Under the pieces are notes generated by a model that searched no databases, had not been told where the DNA came from, and was given only the letters and a program-made list of their open reading frames with translations. Positions 6,457-9,421 of a DNA stretch of 9,421 bases are shown one piece after another (position 1 is the stretch's first letter; each line of letters begins with the position of its first letter). Position numbers and translations under genes: made by a program. Source of the stretch: an uncultured Eubacteriales bacterium (lineage in GTDB: Bacteria; Bacillota; Clostridia; Oscillospirales; Acutalibacteraceae); assembly GCA_934647945.1 (NCBI GenBank), contig CAKUFK010000026.1:1-9421 (forward strand). Reading direction: 5' to 3'.

Positions 6457-7767
6457 ATGCATCCAGTGGAAAAACACCGCGATTTAGTCTTGGTGGCGGA
6501 GGAATATCTTCGTGTCCATCCCGAAACCGGATTTCGGGAGGAGATCACCTGCAAATATTTGGCGGAAAACTTTGAAAAACTGGGATATACTTTGACTTAT
6601 GCTGGGGATATTCCTGGATTTTATACGGTTATCGACACCGGCAGACCCGGCCCGGAAGTGCTGGTACTGGCGGAGATGGACGCCCTTCTGTGTCCGTCCC
6701 ACCCGGACGCCGACCCCGTCACCGGTGCGGCCCACGCCTGCGGCCACCATGTCCAGGGTGCGGCTATTCTGGGTCTGGCGGCAGCATTAAAAGAGCCGGG
6801 GACACTGGATGGTCTCTCCGGCAGGATCCGCCTTTGCTGTGTGCCGGCGGAGGAATACATCGAAACGGAATACCGCATGAGCCTGAAAGAAAAGGGTATC
6901 ATCCGCTACTTGGGCGGCAAGCTGGAATTCCTGCGTCGGGGCTATTTTGACGGCGTAGACATGGCCTTTATGCTTCATGCCGGCTGGGGACTCAGTGCCG
7001 CAGCAGGTGCCGTGGGTTTCACGGGCTTGCAGATCGAGTACAAGGGCCTGGCCGCCCATGCTAGCGATCCCTGGAACGGCATCAATGCCCTGAGTGCCGC
7101 CAACTGCGGTATGAACGCCATCAATGCCATCCGGGATAATTTCCGGGAGGAGGACCTGGTGCGGGTTCAGACCATCATTACCAACGGCGGCGATGCTACC
7201 AATACTATCCCCGCCTCCGTTACCTTACAGTGCCGCATCCGTGGCAAGACTGATGAAGCTATGGCCTCCACCCGTCTGCGGGTAAAGCGGGCACTGATCG
7301 GCGGTGCTGTTTCCCTGGGTGCGGGTATCGAGATTACCGATTTCCCCGGCTACGCACCCCTTTACAATGATCCCGGCCTGCTCCGGGCGGCCAAAACCGC
7401 CGCCGACGAGCTGGGTATGAGTTTCTATCAAAACCTGGGCTACGGCACTGGCAGCACGGACATGGGTGACCTTAGTGCCGTCATGCCCGCCATCCATCCC
7501 TTCGGCGGCGGTTGCACCGGCGGTGCCCATGCCCCGGATTTCAAGGTGGCAGATAAAGAAGAGGCCTGCGTGGGCGGTGCGAAATGGGAATTTACCCTTT
7601 TGAATGTGTTGCTTCGCCATGATGCCGTTTGTGCCAGGGAGATCGTGGAAAATTATACGCCCCGCTTCTCCTCCAAGGCGGGTTTCCTGGCCCATTTAGA
7701 CAGCATGGACCGGTGCAGGGCCTGCGTTTCCTATGAAAACGGTACCGCTATTGCCAAGCTAGACTGA
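6457..7767 (+). CDS. M20D family amidohydrolase/peptidase (AbgB- or N-acyl-amino-acid-hydrolase-like)
   Basis: A zinc- or manganese-type metallohydrolase that cleaves amide bonds of N-acylated amino acids or p-aminobenzoyl-glutamate-like substrates; the exact substrate is unknown. The 436-residue length is normal. Metal-ligand motifs are complete: HACGHH with Cys95 and His97, Glu132/Glu133 in PAEEYIE, His174 in MLHAGWG, and His358 in CTGGAHAPDF. The inserted dimerisation domain runs from about 189 to 286 and contains GLAAHASDPW with His201. GTGSTDMGDLSAVMP (330-344) resembles AbgB-type enzymes. There is no signal peptide. The start is uncertain among ATGs at 6442, 6454 and 6457; 6457 gives a six-base spacing to GAGAGGG and lies downstream of the predicted transcription start. 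A PHP-domain gene followed 13 bases downstream but is truncated, so its operon context is damaged. Confidence 0.88.
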   Translation: MHPVEKHRDLVLVAEEYLRVHPETGFREEITCKYLAENFEKLGYTLTYAGDIPGFYTVIDTGRPGPEVLVLAEMDALLCPSHPDADPVTGAAHACGHHVQGAAILGLAAALKEPGTLDGLSGRIRLCCVPAEEYIETEYRMSLKEKGIIRYLGGKLEFLRRGYFDGVDMAFMLHAGWGLSAAAGAVGFTGLQIEYKGLAAHASDPWNGINALSAANCGMNAINAIRDNFREEDLVRVQTIITNGGDATNTIPASVTLQCRIRGKTDEAMASTRLRVKRALIGGAVSLGAGIEITDFPGYAPLYNDPGLLRAAKTAADELGMSFYQNLGYGTGSTDMGDLSAVMPAIHPFGGGCTGGAHAPDFKVADKEEACVGGAKWEFTLLNVLLRHDAVCAREIVENYTPRFSSKAGFLAHLDSMDRCRACVSYENGTAIAKLD

Positions 7768-7780
7768 AAGGAGGCGTCCC

Positions 7781-7930
7781 ATGCGTTTTCAGCTTGACTA
7801 CGACTTGACTACGATTTATCACATTCATTCCCAACTGTCGCTATGCTCCAAAGACCCGGAACAGAACCTGGAAAACATCCTCCGCATCGCCAAGGATCTG
7901 GGTCTGCGGCCGATCTGCCTGGCTGACCAC
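7781..7930 (+). pseudogene. Truncated PHP-domain phosphoesterase (N-terminal 50 codons)
   Basis: An ideal AAAGGAGG (7767-7774) six bases before ATG 7781 shows that this was a real gene, in one operon with the amidohydrolase 13 bases upstream. The first 50 residues match the start of PHP-family histidinol-phosphatase-like phosphoesterases: YHIHSQLSLCS with the H-x-H metal ligands (His14, His16), KDPEQNLENILR, and ICLADH ending at His50. After base 7930 the frame stays open to 8437, but it is antisense to a flavin reductase remnant and encodes no PHP sequence. A ribosome entering here would make a 218-residue chimera that is unlikely to function. Confidence 0.8.
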
Positions 7931-8359
7931 CGGGGCCGCCAGTGCCAGACGCTCCTCCAAAGAGCCCGCCTCCTCCGCCAGGCGTTTGTCCGCACGGAGG
8001 TTCCGTATCCGGCAAACATAGATCTCGCTTGTCCGTGTATCATCGAGATGCAGGGTTTTATCGACCTCGAGTTCAAACGTCCAGGGGCTGCTTTCCGGCA
8101 CCGGCACCTCCAGCACGGCACCCTTTTCGGAGCGGATGATCCCGGATTTATCGGCGGAGAAGACGCCGGTTTCGCGGATCCGGTCCCGGGTGAGCTTGTC
8201 CTCCCCGATGCAGGCGACGAACCGGAGGCCCTCGTCCCAGCAGTAAGTGGCCCAGCAGAACAGGCCGTAGTCAGGGGTCCCGTCCTTTTTGTAGGTGCCG
8301 TAGAGATAGAGGCTTTGGGGGCAAAACGCGTTGGTCGGAGACAGCGATATCTTGCTCAT
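7925..8359 (-). pseudogene. Broken flavin reductase-like protein (flavoredoxin type)
   Basis: The N-terminus from ATG 8359 (GAAAGGGG about eight bases upstream) reads SKISLSPTNAFCPQSLYLYG, then FVACIGEDKLTRDRIRETGVFSA, and later GAVLEVPVPESSPWTFELEV and SEIYVCRIRNLRAD. This is the order found in the flavin reductase/flavoredoxin family that binds FMN. About 25 residues normally lying between VFSANL and the SG..GAVL segment are missing (scar near 8150, frame kept). The C-terminus stops matching after LALAAPVV (about 7925), where the family has a conserved YFSW...GGWG tail. From there the minus frame reads antisense to the PHP fragment. Gene order marR then flavin reductase, with a one-base gap, marks a former operon. 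Confidence 0.75.
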
Positions 8360-8360
8360 G

Positions 8361-8544
8361 TCAAGTACCCCTTTCGGTATGGTTTTGCAGGATCCGGCGG
8401 AGCATTTGTTCGAACGCTTCGATTTCATCCTCGGTGAAGCCCTTACATATAAAATTTTCCCCTGCGCCCCGTTAAACGCCTCGATCCCCTCTCCCGCAGA
8501 AGCTTGTTGAACGCCCGGGTTGAGACGTGACGGATTTGGGACAT
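8361..8544 (-). pseudogene. Degraded MarR-family transcriptional regulator
   Basis: GGAGGA (8556-8551) sits six bases before ATG 8544. The first frame reads MSQIRHVSTRAFNKLLRERG, a typical MarR opening. At about 8485 the frame shifts by one base: the homologous continuation IEAFNGAQGKILYV is found in the neighbouring frame. This is followed at about 8446 by an abrupt jump into a third frame encoding KGFTEDEIEAFEQMLRRIL and ending ERGT at TGA 8363-8361, the usual MarR C-terminal helix. The whole winged-helix DNA-binding core (roughly 70 codons) is gone. It cannot repress. It precedes the flavin reductase remnant by one base, consistent with an operon inactivated as a unit. Confidence 0.78.
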
Positions 8545-8602
8545 CAAAAATCCTCCGTTTGTCTTCGTAATTCCACCTCCTTGCTCAAGGCCTTTTGGAC
8601 AA

Positions 8603-8638
8603 ATATCGGAGCAAGCGAACCGAGGCTTGCTCCGATAT
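8603..8638. repeat. Perfect 14-bp inverted repeat upstream of the marR remnant
   Basis: ATATCGGAGCAAGC (8603-8616) and its exact complement (8625-8638) flank an eight-base loop. It lies about 60 bases upstream of the marR start, in what would be its leader or operator region. There is no uridine tract on either side, so it is not a typical terminator. It could be the old regulator's operator, a leader RNA hairpin, or the end of a mobile element. Confidence 0.75.
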
Positions 8639-8693
8639 GCTTGACCGTTATCCACTAGATACCCTCCACAAACACGGGCTCAAAACCTCAAAA

Positions 8694-8729
8694 CAAAAAA
8701 CCTGCGGCCGCGAATGGCTGGCCGCAGGT
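8694..8729 (-). terminator. Rho-independent terminator, minus strand
   Basis: A ten-base-pair GC-rich stem (ACCTGCGGCC at 8700-8709 with GGCCGCAGGT at 8720-8729, loop of ten) is followed on the minus strand by TTTTTTGTTTTG. This is a textbook intrinsic terminator for transcripts arriving from the small cysteine-rich gene at 8911-9243. It also insulates the marR-flavin reductase remnant from that gene. Confidence 0.88.
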
Positions 8730-8785
8730 CTGTAAAGGTGAGATAAAAAAGATCGACTGCCTTTTTTTGAGAGGGGCTTGAACTC

Positions 8786-8932
8786 TCACAGGTGAAGAGT
8801 ATGCCAAACATTCATGATATTTTCATGTCTTGATTTAAAGCCTGGTTTTGTTTTATCACTTAAATCGTTATAATCATGTTCAAAATATTTAATCCATTCC
8901 ACATTTCGTTCTAGTCTTTCGGCCTTTCCTTG
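8786..8932 (-). pseudogene. Out-of-frame C-terminal extension of the small cysteine-rich gene
   Basis: In the -1 frame relative to the gene at 8911-9243, 48 codons run open from just after TAA 8935-8933 to TGA 8788-8786. They encode a protein-like segment, NVEWIKYFEHDYNDL, then TKPGFKSRHENIM and NVWHTLHL. There is no start codon or ribosome binding site for a separate gene. The overlap with the upstream frame (8914-8932) means a single one-base change there would fuse the two into a protein of about 155 residues. I infer a frameshifted 3' end; I do not recognise the segment's family. Confidence 0.45.
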
Positions 8933-9243
8933 TTAGGAAGGGGGGGTCCATTTTCATCCCGATTTATGGGATATGCTTTAAGATGAAAACTGATACAGTG
9001 GTCAGCACATGGTATGTCCATTTCATATTTCTCTTTGTTGCCTCTGTATGTAAAATCGCCGCCGCATCGAATGACTTCGCACCATGTATATACTTGTATC
9101 ATCGTTTTGGGACACATCCCGGTTGGACATTCGTATTGAAAAACAAATTTATCTCCTTTTTCTAAACCAAGCCTACAATGTCCGGCTTTCCCATCTGTAG
9201 CAGTTAGCTCAAATTCCCAATCCTCTGTACACCATTTTCTCAT
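8911..9243 (-). CDS. Small cysteine-rich protein, TIGR04076-like
   Basis: The 110-residue product has eight cysteines, several paired as in ECPTGMCPKT (38-47) and PCADHC (78-83). These flank a stretch VYTWCEVIRCGGDF (51-64). The pattern of GDKF, P-x-G-x-C-P, a central GG and a late C-x-x-x-C before a closing strand resembles the TIGR04076 family of uncharacterised proteins, possibly metal-binding; this is a resemblance from memory. The start is supported by AAGGGA seven bases before ATG 9243 and by a promoter about 45 bases further up. The sequence is much AT-richer than genes in the first 6 kb, suggesting transfer. The last ten or so residues, after a seven-C run (8940-8946), look unlike a family ending and are followed by an open frame in another register, so the 3' end may be frameshifted. 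Confidence 0.7.
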   Translation of the reverse strand: MRKWCTEDWEFELTATDGKAGHCRLGLEKGDKFVFQYECPTGMCPKTMIQVYTWCEVIRCGGDFTYRGNKEKYEMDIPCADHCISFHLKAYPINRDENGPPLPNKERPKD

Positions 9244-9287
9244 AACTAATCTTCCCTTACCAAATATAAATATTGTCCGTTTGTATC

Positions 9288-9316
9288 ATTATAATAAAAA
9301 CCTGCCGATAAAGCAA
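9288..9316 (-). promoter_or_regulatory. Promoter of the small cysteine-rich gene
   Basis: On the minus strand TTGCTT (9316-9311), a 17-base spacer and a perfect TATAAT (9293-9288). Transcription would begin near 9281, with a leader of about 38 bases to ATG 9243. The -35 and most of the spacer lie within the hairpin that ends the preceding minus-strand transcript. Confidence 0.7.
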
Positions 9317-9338
9317 TTACAGCTTTTTCGACAGGTTT
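9298..9338 (-). terminator. Hairpin terminator of a gene upstream of the window edge
   Basis: AAACCTG-C-CGA-T-AAAGC (9298-9314) pairs with GCTTT-T-TCG-A-CAGGTTT (9322-9338), with two mismatches and a loop of seven. On the minus strand the stem runs into TTTTTATTATAATG. It probably ends a minus-strand transcript entering from beyond 9421, though no coding sequence for that gene is visible in the last 80 bases. Confidence 0.65.
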
Positions 9339-9372
9339 CTACACTGGCAAATGACCCTAATTGTGATACAAA

Positions 9373-9421
9373 TGAACCCCCTTTTGCGTTAGGGGGTTCA
9401 CTTTGCGCCAAGGGGGTTCAC
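9373..9421. repeat. GGGGGTTCAC direct and inverted repeats at the window edge
   Basis: TGAACCCCCT (9373-9382) and AGGGGGTTCA (9391-9400) form a perfect ten-base inverted repeat with an eight-base loop. The right arm recurs 20 bases later (9391-9401 and 9411-9421), with partly shared flanks (TTTGCGTTAGGGGGTTCAC, then TTTGCGCCAAGGGGGTTCAC). The series is cut by the window end, so its copy number is unknown. It may be an operator array, an iteron-like array or a repeat-element end. Confidence 0.7.

Noticed and set aside
8768..8788. tRNA T-arm-like hairpin (TTCAAGC loop on the minus strand)
   Set aside because: The stem is six pairs with a nine-base loop, and no acceptor, D or anticodon arms fit around it. 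At most it is an old attachment-site fragment, which I cannot support.
9373..9421. CRISPR array
   Set aside because: The repeat unit is about ten bases with nearly identical spacers and only two direct copies visible; no cas genes are present.

Overview
The window looks like a GC-rich Gram-positive Clostridia chromosome, perhaps of the Oscillospiraceae/Ruminococcaceae type. This is inferred from strong AGGAGG-type ribosome binding sites, sigma-A-like promoters, a B12-dependent ribonucleotide reductase under an apparent NrdR box, and the types of degraded genes present. No taxonomic marker gene is present, so the assignment is only suggestive.

Positions 1-5990 are compact and look like core genome. 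On the minus strand, nrdJ (class II ribonucleotide reductase, 202-2499) ends at a hairpin terminator near 86-119. Its promoter (2656-2684) carries a near-perfect NrdR box across the -10. Divergent to it is an unrecognised 237-residue protein (2750-3463, plus), whose likely promoter (2541-2569) lies on the far side of the nrdJ promoter, so the two leader RNAs would be complementary. A hairpin near 3482-3510 separates this gene from a minus-strand operon: an RsmF-type RNA m5C methyltransferase (4484-5926) translationally coupled by an ATGA overlap to a GNAT acetyltransferase (3576-4487). That operon is driven by a TTGACA-18-TATAAT promoter that also decides the methyltransferase start.

Positions 5990-6456 hold no intact gene. 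They contain two wrecks on the minus strand: a short AraC-like N-terminus, and an IS200/IS605-type TnpA N-terminus with an intact ribosome binding site, split by about 110 bp of foreign sequence carrying stops.

Positions 6457-8560 hold one intact gene, an M20D/AbgB-like amidohydrolase (6457-7767, plus), followed by a cluster of broken genes. The downstream operon partner, a PHP-domain phosphoesterase, survives only for its first 50 codons. It is joined directly, tail to tail, to a minus-strand flavin reductase-like gene that has lost its C-terminus and an internal block. Upstream of that, a marR-type regulator is frameshifted and internally deleted. The marR-flavin reductase pair was an operon (1-nt gap), so the area records repeated deletion rather than a working system.

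Positions 8560-9421 are AT-richer. They contain a perfect 14-bp inverted repeat, a strong minus-strand terminator, a small cysteine-rich protein resembling the TIGR04076 family (8911-9243, minus) whose frame appears broken near its 3' end, its own promoter nested in the terminator of an upstream gene, and GGGGGTTCAC repeats running to the window edge.

I did not find a convincing novel multi-gene system. The most informative signals are the NrdR-controlled, overlapping divergent promoters and the layered gene decay around 6000-6310 and 7781-8545.
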